This document shows positions 16,429 to 25,566 of a stretch of 64,000 nucleotides of DNA, in pieces. The notes beneath the pieces are model-generated. The model made no database searches, was not told where the DNA came from, and saw only the letters and a program-made list of their open reading frames with translations. The position numbers and the translations under genes were made by a program. Origin of the DNA: Paractinoplanes deccanensis (GTDB lineage Bacteria > Actinomycetota > Actinomycetes > Mycobacteriales > Micromonosporaceae); NCBI RefSeq assembly GCF_016862115.1, contig NZ_BOMI01000123.1, positions 21,502 to 85,501 on the forward strand, in the 5' to 3' direction. Position 1 is the first letter of the stretch, and every line of letters starts with the position of its first letter.

Positions 16429-17373
16429 ATGAGGATCTTCGTAGCCGGAGCGTCCGGCGCGATCGGCCGTCACCTCGTGCCCCAGCTGGTGGCGCACGGC
16501 CACGAGGTCGTCGGCACCACCCGCTCGGCATCCCGGACCGGCGCCGTGCGCGCCCTCGGCGCCGAGCCGGCCGTCGTCGACGCCCTCGACCCCGACTCGG
16601 TGGCCGACGCGGTCGCCAAGGCCGCGCCCGAGGTCGTCGTCCACCAGCTGACGGCGCTGAGCGGCCCGCCGAACTTCCGGCGAGCCAAGCAGATGGCGGC
16701 CGCCACCAACCGGCTCCGCACCGAGGGCACCGATCACCTGCTGGCGGCCGCCCGGGCCGTCGGCGTGCGGACCTTCGTGGCGCAGAGCAACGCCATGTGG
16801 ATGGAGCGCGCCGGGGCACGGGTCGCCGACGAGAACGGCCGGATCGAGCCGAACCCGCCCGCCGACGCGGCGGAGGCCGTGGCCGCGCTGCGCCACCTGG
16901 AGGACGCGGTCACCGGCATCACCTGGGCCGAGGGCATCGCGCTTCGCTACGGTGCCTTCTATGGGCCGGGCACAGGCATCGAGACCGCTCCGGGCAGCGT
17001 CATGGCCGACCTGATCCGCGGGCGCAAGTTCCCCGTCGTGGGCGGTGGCACCGGGGTGTGGTCGCTGGTGCACATCGCCGATGCCGCCTCGGCCACGGTC
17101 GCCGCGATCGAGAAGGGCAGGCGGGGCGTCTATCACGTCGCCGACGACGAACCCGAGCCCATCGGGGTCTGGCTGCCCGAGCTGGCCCGCGCGCTCGGCG
17201 CCCCGCCGCCCCGGCGCCTGCCGGCCTGGCTCGTGCGGCTGGTGGCCGGCCCCGGCCCGGTCGACATGATGACCCGGGCGCCCGGCATCTCCAGCGAGAA
17301 GGCCAAGCGCGAGCTGGGCTGGACGCTGCGCTACCCGAGCCGGCGGCAGGGCTTCGCCGAGGGCCTGGGCTGA
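16429..17373 (+). CDS. NAD-dependent epimerase/dehydratase family protein
   Basis: 314-residue extended short-chain dehydrogenase. The Rossmann motif is FVAGASGAIGRHLVPQL (3-19). The usual YxxxK catalytic pair is not obvious, the region reading EAVAALRHLEDAVT, so the chemistry may be atypical. Its ATG at 16429 follows GGAG. The stop overlaps the start of an ECF41 sigma factor (TGATG). Such sigma factors are known to sit beside and control carboxymuconolactone decarboxylase, oxidoreductase or epimerase genes, so this is its likely target. Confidence 0.88.
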   Translation: MRIFVAGASGAIGRHLVPQLVAHGHEVVGTTRSASRTGAVRALGAEPAVVDALDPDSVADAVAKAAPEVVVHQLTALSGPPNFRRAKQMAAATNRLRTEGTDHLLAAARAVGVRTFVAQSNAMWMERAGARVADENGRIEPNPPADAAEAVAALRHLEDAVTGITWAEGIALRYGAFYGPGTGIETAPGSVMADLIRGRKFPVVGGGTGVWSLVHIADAASATVAAIEKGRRGVYHVADDEPEPIGVWLPELARALGAPPPRRLPAWLVRLVAGPGPVDMMTRAPGISSEKAKRELGWTLRYPSRRQGFAEGLG

Positions 17374-18278
17374 TGTCCGCCCCGGATCTCTTCGAGGAGC
17401 TGCGGCCGCGGGCGACTGCCATCGCGTACCGGATGCTCGGCAGTGTCAGCGAGGCGGAGGACGTGGTGCAGGAGGCCTTCCTGCGCCTGCACCAGACCTT
17501 GGGCCGCGACGAGGAGATCGCCTCACCGCGGGCGTACGTCGCCACGCTGGTGACCCGGCTCGCCATCGACCAGCTGCGCTCGGCGCGGGCGCGGCGGGAG
17601 CGGTACGTCGGCGAGTGGCTGCCCGAGCCGGTGGTCGGCGAGCCCACGCCGGACGAGCGGGCGGAGACGGCCGACTCGCTGTCGCTGGCGTTCCTGGTGC
17701 TGCTCGAGAGCCTGTCGCCGGCGCAGCGGGCCGCGTTCCTGCTGCACGAGGTCTTCGACTACCCGTACCCCGAGGTGGCCGAGGTTCTCGGGACGGATGT
17801 GGACAGCAGCCGCCACCTCGTCGCGCGGGCCCGCGCCCACGTCCGCGAGCGCCGGCCCCGCTACTTCGCCTCGGCGCGGCAGCGGGAGGAGCTCGCCGAG
17901 CGCTTCTTCGCCGCCGCCGGCCGGGGCGACCTGCCGGCGCTGGAGGCGATGCTGGCCCAGGACGTGGCGCTGCACGCCGACGGCGGCGGGAAGGTGCCCG
18001 CGCTGGGCCGCACGGTCGCCGGCCGCGAGCGCGTCGCGCGCACCCTCGCCGCGGGGATCGCGGCGATGGCGCGCCTCGGCGTGCGGGTGGCGATCGCCGA
18101 GGTGAACGGCCAGCCGGGCGCGATGGCGTACGACGACCGGCACCTGCTCGTCGGCGTCCTCGCGCTCGACATCGCCGACGGCCGGGTGCGGGCGGTCCAC
18201 TCGATCGTCAACCCCGACAAGCTGCGGCACCTCGGGCCGGTCAGTGACCTAGGGCTCCGGCTGCGCGGGCGCCGCTGA
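17373..18278 (+). CDS. ECF41-type RNA polymerase sigma factor with SnoaL-like domain
   Basis: 301 residues. Region 2 (ATAIAYRMLGSVSEAEDVVQE) is at about 12-32 and region 4 (LSPAQRAAFLLHEVFDYPYPEVAE) at about 109-132. The C-terminal extension (about 175-290) is SnoaL/NTF2-like. The diagnostic ECF41 motifs WLPEP, DGGGK and NPDKL are all present; in this group the extension replaces a separate anti-sigma factor. The ATG overlaps the epimerase stop. I could not find the group's expected promoter (TGTCACA, about 16 nt, CGTC) before the epimerase. The 3' end overlaps the convergent LacI gene by 30 nt. Confidence 0.92.
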   Translation: MSAPDLFEELRPRATAIAYRMLGSVSEAEDVVQEAFLRLHQTLGRDEEIASPRAYVATLVTRLAIDQLRSARARRERYVGEWLPEPVVGEPTPDERAETADSLSLAFLVLLESLSPAQRAAFLLHEVFDYPYPEVAEVLGTDVDSSRHLVARARAHVRERRPRYFASARQREELAERFFAAAGRGDLPALEAMLAQDVALHADGGGKVPALGRTVAGRERVARTLAAGIAAMARLGVRVAIAEVNGQPGAMAYDDRHLLVGVLALDIADGRVRAVHSIVNPDKLRHLGPVSDLGLRLRGRR

Positions 18279-19298
18279 GCCGGGCTGGCGCGGTGGGGCC
18301 GTGCTGCCCCGCGGGGTGAGGTGGGCGGCGCCCGCTTCGACGTTGCCGACCTGCTTGCCGTCGATCGCGGCCAGCAGCTCGCGGGCCGCGTGGGCGCCGT
18401 ACTCGGCGATGTCGCGGGTCAGGGCCGTGAGCGGCGGGTGGACCAGGCTGCACAGCGGCGAGTCGTCCCAGGCGACGATGGACAGGTCGCCGGGGACGGC
18501 CAGGCCCATCTCCTGGGCGACGGCGAGGCCGGCCACCGCCATCACGTCGTTGTCGTAGATGATCGCCGTGGGCCGGTCGTTGCCGATCAGCAGGCGCCGG
18601 GTGGCCCGGCCGCCCTCCTCGCCGGTGTAGTCGGACGGCACCGTGACCGCCTCGTTGAGCCCGAGCGACGCGCACACCTCGTGGAAGGCCCTCGTGCGCG
18701 TCTGGGTGTGCAGCAGGTCGGGCAGGCCGCTGACCCGGGCGATGCGCCGGTGGCCGAGCGCGACCAGGTAGCGGACCGTCTCGGTGATCGCGCCGGCGTC
18801 GTCGGACCAGATCTGGGCGATGCGGCCGGTGTCGCCGGGACCGCCGATCACCACGGCGGGCAACTGGAGCTGCTGGAGCACCTGGATGCGGACGTCGTTC
18901 TCGCGGAGGTCGGTGACGATCACACCGTCGATGCGGCGCTCGCCCCACCAGCGGCGGTAGACCTCGACCTCGAGCTCGGGGGTGGCCACGACCTGGAGGG
19001 TCAGCGCGTAGGACCGGGCGGCGAGCTCGGACTCGAAGCCGCTGATCAGGCCCATGAAGAACGGCTCGATGCTGAGCATGCGCGCGGGCCGGCACAGGGT
19101 GAGGCCGACGGCGCGCGCGCTGGCGCCGGACAGCGCCCGGGCAGCGCTGTTCGGGTTGAAGCCGATCTCCTGGGCGATCGCGACGATGCGCTGCCGGGTC
19201 GCCTCGGAGACTCCCGGCTGCCCGTTGAGCGCGTACGAGACGGCGCCCTTCGACACTCCGGCACGCCGCGCGATGTCGGCGATCGTCGGCCGCTTCAC
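18249..19298 (-). CDS. LacI-family regulator of the beta-mannoside operon
   Basis: 349 residues. Helix-turn-helix PTIADIARRAGVSKGAVSYA followed by the hinge NPNSAARALSG, then the effector domain ending PGDLSIVAWDDSPLC. The GTG start at 19298 has GAGGAG 7 nt upstream; the open frame extends further without support. Transcribed divergently from a sugar ABC operon with a palindrome in the shared promoter region, so it probably represses that operon and itself until a mannoside is present. The C-terminal 25 residues are Ala/Pro-rich. Confidence 0.92.
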   Translation of the reverse strand: MKRPTIADIARRAGVSKGAVSYALNGQPGVSEATRQRIVAIAQEIGFNPNSAARALSGASARAVGLTLCRPARMLSIEPFFMGLISGFESELAARSYALTLQVVATPELEVEVYRRWWGERRIDGVIVTDLRENDVRIQVLQQLQLPAVVIGGPGDTGRIAQIWSDDAGAITETVRYLVALGHRRIARVSGLPDLLHTQTRTRAFHEVCASLGLNEAVTVPSDYTGEEGGRATRRLLIGNDRPTAIIYDNDVMAVAGLAVAQEMGLAVPGDLSIVAWDDSPLCSLVHPPLTALTRDIAEYGAHAARELLAAIDGKQVGNVEAGAAHLTPRGSTAPPRQPGSAAPAQPEP

Positions 19299-19356
19299 TC
19301 GGTCTCCTCTGTTCCCGCCGAGCTTACCGGCGGAGCACGCCTTTGCACGGATCGGT

Positions 19357-19366
19357 AGAGCGCTCT
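19357..19366. promoter_or_regulatory. LacI-type operator
   Basis: AGAGCGCTCT, embedded in GTAGAGCGCTCTCAC, has the central CG and GAGCGCTC core typical of LacI-family operators such as the CebR box of actinobacteria. It lies about 60 bp upstream of the LacI start, suited to autoregulation; I did not find a second clear copy near the operon promoter. Confidence 0.6.
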
Positions 19367-19529
19367 CACGGAAACGCGTGGCGGTCTGGGCGAGTGGCGG
19401 CCCGTCGACTTGATCGGTTAAGTGTCGCGGCCCACAGCTCCCTTTGTAAACGCCGATCACCTACTAAGACCTAATTGTCCCGCTTACCGGCAACTGACAA
19501 CGATGCCAGATCACCGCCGTAACACGGTA

Positions 19530-19558
19530 TTGACACTCATCGAGGTCCGGCTTTAGCG
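19530..19558 (+). promoter_or_regulatory. Promoter of the beta-mannoside operon
   Basis: TTGACA (19530-19535), a 16-nt spacer and TTTAGC (19552-19557), about 50 bp before the binding-protein start. Confidence 0.6.
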
Positions 19559-19609
19559 TCTCCACCACTTATCCGGTTCAGTGAATTCTCTCTCCGTCAT
19601 GGAGGCGCA

Positions 19610-20896
19610 ATGGAACGGCTGGGCAAACGGACTCTGCGTGCCACCGCAGCGGGCGTCGCGGCGACTCTCGCGATCGCGGGGTGCAGCGGACAGGATCTCG
19701 AGGGCGGCAACGAGGACAACGCGAGCGGCGGTCAGGTGACGCTCAAGGTCGCGTTCTGGGGCGACATGGGCCTCGACAAGCTCAAGGCCGCGTACGAGAA
19801 GGACCACCCGAACGTCAAGATCGTGCTGAACTCGGGCGAGTACAACGCCCAGCACGAGGACCTGCAGAAGAAGCTGGTGGCCGGCAGCGGCGCGCCGGAC
19901 ATCTCCGCGATCGACGAGGGCTTCATCGTCCAGTTCCGCAGCCAGGCGGACAAGTTCGTCAACTACCTGGACAAGGGCGGCGCCGAGTTCGAGTCGAAGT
20001 ACCTGCCCTGGAAGTGGAAGCAGTCGCTGTCGCCGGACGGCAAGCAGATCGGCCTCGGCACCGACGTCGGCGGCCTCGCCATGTGCTACCGCACCGACCT
20101 GTTCCAGAAGGCCGGCCTGCCCACCGACCGCGACGCCGTCTCCAAGCTCTGGCCCAACTGGGACGCCTTCCTCAACGTCGGCAAGCAGTACGTGGCCAAG
20201 ACCGGCAAGAAGTTCGTCGACTCCGGCACCAACATGTTCAACCCCGTGCTCGCCCAGCAGCCGGTCGGCTTCTACAACGAGCAGGAGCAGCTCCAGATGG
20301 AGGGCGGCCCCAAGGTCGCCTTCGACGTCAGCATGAAGGCGATCGAGGCCGACCTCTCCGCCGACCTCGCCAGCTTCCAGCCCAACTGGGACCAGGGCTT
20401 CAAGAAGGACCAGTTCGCCGTGCTCGCCTGCCCGGCGTGGATGCTCGGCCACATCCAGGACACCGCGCCCGAGCAGAAGGGCAAGTGGGACATCGCCGCG
20501 ATCCCCGGCGGCGGCGGCAACTGGGGCGGCTCCTGGTGGACCGTGCCGTCGCAGGGCAAGAACGTCGACGCGGCGGTCGACTTCGTGAAGTGGATGGTCC
20601 AGCCGGAGCAGCAGATCGAGGTCTTCAAGACCGTCGGCAACCTGCCCTCGCAGCCGGCGCTCTACAAGGACCCGGCGGTGCTCGACTACAAGAAGGAGTT
20701 CATGAGCAACGCCCCGACCGGGCAGATCTTCGCGGCCACGGCGGAGAACCTCCAGCCGCAGTACCTGGGCAAGAAGAACGGGCCGACGCGCGTGGCGGTC
20801 GAGAACGTCATCACCCGCGTACAGCAGGGGGGCCTGAAGCCCGAAGCGGCCTGGGCCGAGGCGGTCAAGGAAGCCGAGAAGGCCGCCAAGTCCTGA
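19610..20896 (+). CDS. ABC transporter sugar-binding lipoprotein
   Basis: 428-residue extracellular solute-binding protein (family 1). Signal peptide ends in the lipobox AIAGC with the lipidated Cys at 25. The mature protein has the type-I binding fold signatures VTLKVAFWGD and PDISAIDEGF and aromatic residues typical of sugar sites (WKWKQ, GGNWGGSWW). The ATG at 19610 follows GGAGG. First gene of an operon with two permeases and a GH2 beta-mannosidase and no ATPase; such actinobacterial systems use a shared MsiK-type ATPase. Substrate is probably a beta-mannoside or mannan oligosaccharide, inferred from the hydrolase. Confidence 0.92.
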   Translation: MERLGKRTLRATAAGVAATLAIAGCSGQDLEGGNEDNASGGQVTLKVAFWGDMGLDKLKAAYEKDHPNVKIVLNSGEYNAQHEDLQKKLVAGSGAPDISAIDEGFIVQFRSQADKFVNYLDKGGAEFESKYLPWKWKQSLSPDGKQIGLGTDVGGLAMCYRTDLFQKAGLPTDRDAVSKLWPNWDAFLNVGKQYVAKTGKKFVDSGTNMFNPVLAQQPVGFYNEQEQLQMEGGPKVAFDVSMKAIEADLSADLASFQPNWDQGFKKDQFAVLACPAWMLGHIQDTAPEQKGKWDIAAIPGGGGNWGGSWWTVPSQGKNVDAAVDFVKWMVQPEQQIEVFKTVGNLPSQPALYKDPAVLDYKKEFMSNAPTGQIFAATAENLQPQYLGKKNGPTRVAVENVITRVQQGGLKPEAAWAEAVKEAEKAAKS

Positions 20897-20910
20897 CCTC
20901 CAGTCGAGCG

Positions 20911-20934
20911 GCGGGGCGGCGTGGGCCGCCCCGC
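20911..20934 (+). other. Intercistronic hairpin
   Basis: A perfect 10-bp stem, GCGGGGCGGC with GCCGCCCCGC, around GTGG, 15 bp after the binding-protein stop. Hairpins here usually stabilise the binding-protein message or partly stop transcription so that it is made in excess over the permeases. Confidence 0.6.
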
Positions 20935-20952
20935 CCGTACCTAGGAGTGGCC

Positions 20953-21936
20953 GTGTCCCTCACTCAGCTCCGGCCGTCGGCGCAGCACCGGGCCGAACCG
21001 CCCAGGACCCCGAACAAGGTCAAGCTCTGGCTCTACCGCTTCGACACCAAGACGGTTCCGTACGCGCTGATCGCGCCGTTCTTCCTGCTCTTCGGCGTCT
21101 TCGGGCTCTTCCCGATCATCTTCAACGGCGTCGTGGCGCTGCGGAACTGGCGACTCGACGATCCGACCCTGACCGGCTGGGCCGGCTTCGGCAACTTCAC
21201 CAAGCTGCTCTCCGACGAGGACTTCTGGAACGCGCTGGGCAACACGTTCGGCATCTTCCTCCTCTCGACGGTGCCGCAGCTGCTCGCGGCGCTGATCGTG
21301 GCGAGCGTGCTCAACCGCAGGCTCCGCGCGACCACCTGGTGGCGCATCGGCGTACTGCTGCCGTACCTGACCCCGGTGGTCGCCTCGACGCTGGTCTTCG
21401 CGGTCTTCTTCTCCCGGGACTACGGGATGGCCAACTGGTTCCTCTCGCTCGTCGGCTTCGGCGAGAGCGACCCGCTCGACTGGCGGGCCGCGAAGTGGAG
21501 CAGCTGGATCGCGATCGCCACGATGGTCAACTGGAAGTGGATCGGCTACAACGCGCTGCTCTACCTGAGCGCGATGCAGACCATCCCCAAGGACGTGTAC
21601 GAGGCCGCGGCGGTGGACGGCGCCGGGCCGTGGCGGCAGCTGTGGCGGATCACCGTACCCATGATCCAGCCGGTCGTGGTGTTCACGGTGATCCTGTCGA
21701 CCATCGGAGGGCTGCAGCTGTTCAACGAGCCGATGATGTTCGACGAGAACCCGCAGTCGGCGAGCGGCGGCTCCGACCACCAGTTCCAGACCATCGCCCA
21801 GCTCATCTACAAGGTCGGCTGGAAGGACCTCAACCTCGGGTACGCGGCCGCGATGTCCTGGGCGCTGTTCCTGATCATCCTGATCGTGGCCGGCGTCAAC
21901 GCCCTGCTCACCAAGCGCATCGGAGGTGACCGGTGA
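20953..21936 (+). CDS. ABC sugar transporter permease (MalF-type)
   Basis: 327 residues, six predicted membrane segments; binding-protein-dependent transport inner membrane component. The cytoplasmic EAA loop reads YEAAAVDGAGPWRQLWRITVP, contacting the ATPase. N-terminal 35 residues are cytosolic and basic. The GTG at 20953 is 5 nt after TAGGAG (GTG 20947 is an alternative). Its stop overlaps the next permease by 4 nt. Confidence 0.93.
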   Translation: MSLTQLRPSAQHRAEPPRTPNKVKLWLYRFDTKTVPYALIAPFFLLFGVFGLFPIIFNGVVALRNWRLDDPTLTGWAGFGNFTKLLSDEDFWNALGNTFGIFLLSTVPQLLAALIVASVLNRRLRATTWWRIGVLLPYLTPVVASTLVFAVFFSRDYGMANWFLSLVGFGESDPLDWRAAKWSSWIAIATMVNWKWIGYNALLYLSAMQTIPKDVYEAAAVDGAGPWRQLWRITVPMIQPVVVFTVILSTIGGLQLFNEPMMFDENPQSASGGSDHQFQTIAQLIYKVGWKDLNLGYAAAMSWALFLIILIVAGVNALLTKRIGGDR

Positions 21937-22793
21937 CCTCGCACCGCTACGCCCTGCGCGCGCCGCAGGACACGCCCGGCTCGTGGAAGACCTATCTCGG
22001 CCTCGCCGCGATCATGGCCTTCTCGGCGTTCCCGGTCTACTGGATGTTCGTGATCGCCACGAGCACCGACGAGGCGGTCACCCAGATGCCGCCATCGGTC
22101 ATCCCCGGCAATCAGTTGCTGGTGAACCTGAACGAGGTGTTCACGCTCCAGGACGTCTACTTCACGGCCTCGCTGATCAACAGCTTCATCACCGCCCTCA
22201 CGATCACGGTGGCGACGCTGTTCTTCTGCTCGCTGGCCGGGTTCGCCTTCGCCAAGCTGCGCTTTCGCGGGCGCAACGCGCTGATGGTCGTGGTGATCCT
22301 GACCCTGACCGTGCCCAACCAGCTCGGCGTGGTCGCGCTCTACATCGTGATGGGCAAGCTCCAGTGGAACGGCACCCTGCTCGCGGTGATCGCGCCCGGG
22401 CTGGTCAGCGCGTTCGGCGTGTTCTACATGCGGCAGTTCATCGCGCACGCCGTACCGGACGAGCTGGTCGAGTCGGCCCGCATCGACGGCGCGCTCACCA
22501 TGCGCGTCTACTGGAACATCGTGCTACCCGCGATCCGGCCGGCGCTGGCCGTGCTGGGGCTGCTCACCTTTGTCATGGCCTGGAACGACTTCCAGTGGCC
22601 GCTGATCACGCTGAACGGCACCGAGTTCCCGACGTCCATGGTCGCCCTGTCGGACCTGGCCAGCGGAAACTACGTGATCTACCGGCGGGTGCTGGCCGGC
22701 GCGTTCGTGGCGACGGTTCCGCTGATCGTTCTGCTCCTGATCGGCGGGCGGCAACTCGTCCGGGGGATCATGGAAGGCGCCGTCAAGTCCTGA
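21933..22793 (+). CDS. ABC sugar transporter permease (MalG-type)
   Basis: 286 residues, six predicted membrane segments. The EAA loop is VESARIDGALTMRVYWNIVLP. Starts at GTG 21933, overlapping the upstream permease stop, which fits formation of a heterodimeric channel. GGAGGTGA upstream serves as ribosome-binding site. Confidence 0.93.
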   Translation: MTSHRYALRAPQDTPGSWKTYLGLAAIMAFSAFPVYWMFVIATSTDEAVTQMPPSVIPGNQLLVNLNEVFTLQDVYFTASLINSFITALTITVATLFFCSLAGFAFAKLRFRGRNALMVVVILTLTVPNQLGVVALYIVMGKLQWNGTLLAVIAPGLVSAFGVFYMRQFIAHAVPDELVESARIDGALTMRVYWNIVLPAIRPALAVLGLLTFVMAWNDFQWPLITLNGTEFPTSMVALSDLASGNYVIYRRVLAGAFVATVPLIVLLLIGGRQLVRGIMEGAVKS

Positions 22794-22820
22794 CGCTGTT
22801 CCGCGTTGCGAAGGAGAGCC

Positions 22821-25295
22821 GTGACCTCGTACCGATCCCTGCACGAAGGTTGGACCGTCTCGGGAGGTGACCTCTCGGACATCCCGGCGACCGTCCCCGG
22901 CTGCGTGCACACCGACCTGCTCGCGGCCGGGCGGATCGACGACCCCTACCTGGACGAGAACGAGAACAAGCTCGCCTGGATCGGCCGGACGGACTGGGAC
23001 TACGCGACCACGTTCTCCTTCGCACCCGGCGCCCTCCCGCTCGGCGGCGACCGCACCGACCTGGTCTGCGAGGGGCTCGACACCATCGCGTCGATCACCC
23101 TCAACGGCTCGCCCGTCGGGTCGACCGCCAACATGCACCGCGGCTACCGCTTCGACGTCGGCTCGCTGCTGCGCGAGGGCGCCAACACCCTCGAGATCAA
23201 GTTCACCAGCGCTTACGCGTACGCCGAGGCGGAGCAGCGGAGGCTCGGCCACCGCCCCAACGCGTACGACGAGCCGTTCAACTTCATCCGCAAACAGGCC
23301 TGCAACTTCGGGTGGGACTGGGGACCGATCCTGGTGACCGCCGGCATCTGGCAGCCGATCGGGCTCGAGACCTGGACGGTCGCGCGGCTCGCCGAGGTGC
23401 GCCCGCAGGTGACCGTCGCCGACGGCACCGGCCGCGTCGAGCTGCGCGTGCGCCTGGAACGCGCCTCGGACGAGCCGGTCACCATCACCGCGACGGTCGC
23501 CGGCCGCAGCGCTCAGGCCACAGTGGACGGCACCGAGGCGTTGCTGATCCTCACCGTCGACGACCCGTCGCTGTGGTGGCCGCGCGGCTATGGCGACCAG
23601 CCCCTGTACGACCTCGACGTCGTCGCCACCTCCCCGTCCGGCGCCGAGCTGGACCGCTGGTCGCGGCGCATCGGCTTCCGCTCGGTGCGGGTCGACACCT
23701 CCGGCGACGGCTACACGCTGATCGTCAACGACGTGCCGGTCTTCGTGCGCGGCGTCAACTGGATCCCCGACGACGTCTTCGACAACCGGGTCACCCGCGA
23801 CCGGCTGGCGGCCCGCTTCCGGCAGGCGGCCGACGCGAACGTCAACTACCTGCGCGTCTGGGGCGGCGGCCGGTACGAGTCCGGCGACTTCTACGACCTC
23901 GCCGACGAGATGGGCTTGCTGGTCGGGCAGGACTTCCTGTTCGCCTGCGCGGCGTACCCGGAGGAGGAGCCGTTCCGCTCGGAGATCGAGGCGGAGGCGC
24001 GGCACAACGTCCTGCGGCTCGCGTCGCACCCGAGCCTCGTGGTCTGGACCGGCAACAACGAGAACCTGTGGGGCCACGAGGACTGGGACTGGAAGCCGGT
24101 CCTGAACGGGCTCTCCTGGGGTGCGGCGTACTACTACGAGCTGCTCCCCCGCGTCGTGGCGGAGCTCGACCCGACCCGGCCGTACTGGCCCGGCAGCCCG
24201 TACTCGGGCACGCCCGGCCGGCACGCGAACGATCCGGCGTACGGCACGTCGCACATCTGGGACGTCTGGAACACCGACGACTACACGAAGTACGCCGCCT
24301 ACCGCCCGCGCTTCGTGGCCGAGTTCGGCTTCCAGGGCCCGCCGACCTACTCGACGCTGCGACGGTCCATCTCGGACGATCCGCTGGCGCCCGACTCGCC
24401 CGGCATGCGGCACCACCAGAAGGCGGGCGACGGCGACCTGAAGCTCGCCCGCGGCCTCGCCAACCACCTGCCGCAGCCGCGCGACTTCGACGACTGGCAC
24501 TACCTGACCCAGCTCAACCAGGCCCGCGCGGTGTCCTTCGGCATCGAGCACTTCCGGTCGCTGCGCCCGCTCTGCACGGGCGCGATCATGTGGCAGCTCA
24601 ACGACTGCTGGCCGGTGACGTCCTGGGCCGCCGTCGACGGCGACGGGCACAAGAAGCCTTTGTGGTACGCGATGCGCGACGCCTACGCCGACCGGCTCGT
24701 CACCCTCCAGCCCCGCACCGGCGCCCCGCTGGAACCCGGGGGCCCGCTCACCGAGATCGAGCCGGGCGCGGTGGTCCCGCCGGCCGGCGACCCGTGGCTC
24801 GTCGCGGTGAACGACAGCCGTACCCCCTGGGCCTTCTCGGCCACGGTGACCCGCCGCAATCTCGCGGGCGACGTCCTGGCCTCGGCGGTGCTCGACGCGA
24901 CGGCGGGGCCCTCCGAAGCGGTGACCCTGCCCCTGCCCGCCGACCTGATCACCCCGGGCGACCGGGCGACGGAGTTCGTGATCGCCGAGATCGAGGGCCG
25001 GCGGACGTGGTGGTTCTTCGCCGCGGACAAGGACATCGCATGGCCCGCCCCCGACTACACGGTCTCGGTCGAGAGCGGCCGCTCCACACGGGTCACCGTG
25101 ACGGCGGCGACGATTCTGCGCTCGCTGACCCTCTTCCCGGACCGCCTCCACCCCACCGCGGAAGCCGACCGGGCGGCGGTGACCGTGCTCCCGGGCGAGT
25201 CGGTCACCTTCACGATCGACTCGGACGTGGACCTGGACCCGGCGGCCCTGTCCCGCCGTCCCGTCCTGCGCTGCGTCAACGACGTGGTGCACTGA
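22821..25295 (+). CDS. Beta-mannosidase (glycoside hydrolase family 2)
   Basis: Retaining exo-hydrolase releasing beta-linked mannose from the non-reducing end. 824 residues with no signal peptide, so it acts on imported oligosaccharides in the cytosol. Order: sugar-binding jelly-roll (1-175, including HRGYRFDVGSLL), immunoglobulin-like sandwich, TIM barrel (from about 290: RGVNWIPDDVFDNRV). Acid/base E414 lies in TGNNENLWG and nucleophile E501 in FVAEFGFQGPPT; RVWGGGRYE is also characteristic of the beta-mannosidase branch. GTG start at 22821 with AAGGAG. 27 bp after the permease, last gene of the operon. Confidence 0.93.
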   Translation: MTSYRSLHEGWTVSGGDLSDIPATVPGCVHTDLLAAGRIDDPYLDENENKLAWIGRTDWDYATTFSFAPGALPLGGDRTDLVCEGLDTIASITLNGSPVGSTANMHRGYRFDVGSLLREGANTLEIKFTSAYAYAEAEQRRLGHRPNAYDEPFNFIRKQACNFGWDWGPILVTAGIWQPIGLETWTVARLAEVRPQVTVADGTGRVELRVRLERASDEPVTITATVAGRSAQATVDGTEALLILTVDDPSLWWPRGYGDQPLYDLDVVATSPSGAELDRWSRRIGFRSVRVDTSGDGYTLIVNDVPVFVRGVNWIPDDVFDNRVTRDRLAARFRQAADANVNYLRVWGGGRYESGDFYDLADEMGLLVGQDFLFACAAYPEEEPFRSEIEAEARHNVLRLASHPSLVVWTGNNENLWGHEDWDWKPVLNGLSWGAAYYYELLPRVVAELDPTRPYWPGSPYSGTPGRHANDPAYGTSHIWDVWNTDDYTKYAAYRPRFVAEFGFQGPPTYSTLRRSISDDPLAPDSPGMRHHQKAGDGDLKLARGLANHLPQPRDFDDWHYLTQLNQARAVSFGIEHFRSLRPLCTGAIMWQLNDCWPVTSWAAVDGDGHKKPLWYAMRDAYADRLVTLQPRTGAPLEPGGPLTEIEPGAVVPPAGDPWLVAVNDSRTPWAFSATVTRRNLAGDVLASAVLDATAGPSEAVTLPLPADLITPGDRATEFVIAEIEGRRTWWFFAADKDIAWPAPDYTVSVESGRSTRVTVTAATILRSLTLFPDRLHPTAEADRAAVTVLPGESVTFTIDSDVDLDPAALSRRPVLRCVNDVVH

Positions 25296-25566
25296 GCCGG
25301 CTCGGCGCTCCCAGTCCCACCCTGGGAGCGCCGGGTCCCACCTCGCCTCTGGGCCGGCCTCCCGTTTCACGCCGCCTTCTGTGGCCCCTCGAACTCTTTG
25401 TGGCCTTTGCCCAGCCGCCCTCGCTGCCGCACCTCCGCGGCCCTTGACCAGCCACCCTCGCTGCCGCACCTCCGCGGCCCTTGACCAGCCACCCTCGCTG
25501 GCGCACCTCCGCGGCCCTTGACCGGCGGCCCTCGCCCCTTCGCCCCGCGTTCCTGCCTCGCGCGCC
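25296..25566. repeat. Convergent intergenic region with 37-bp tandem repeat
   Basis: Between the 3' ends of the mannosidase and the MarR gene. Units start at 25412, 25449 and 25486 with a partial fourth from 25523; the core reads CCACCCTCGCTGCCGCACCT then CCGCGGCCCTTGAC. 37 bp is not a multiple of three, so this is non-coding. An ACCCTCG core recurs in the repeats at 35450 and 61800. Confidence 0.8.

Larger units (their letters stand above)
19299..19609. other. Divergent promoter region of the LacI gene and sugar operon
   Basis: Contains the palindrome at 19357-19366 near the LacI start and a sigma70-like promoter at 19530-19558 for the operon. No gene is visible between 19299 and 19609. Confidence 0.7.
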
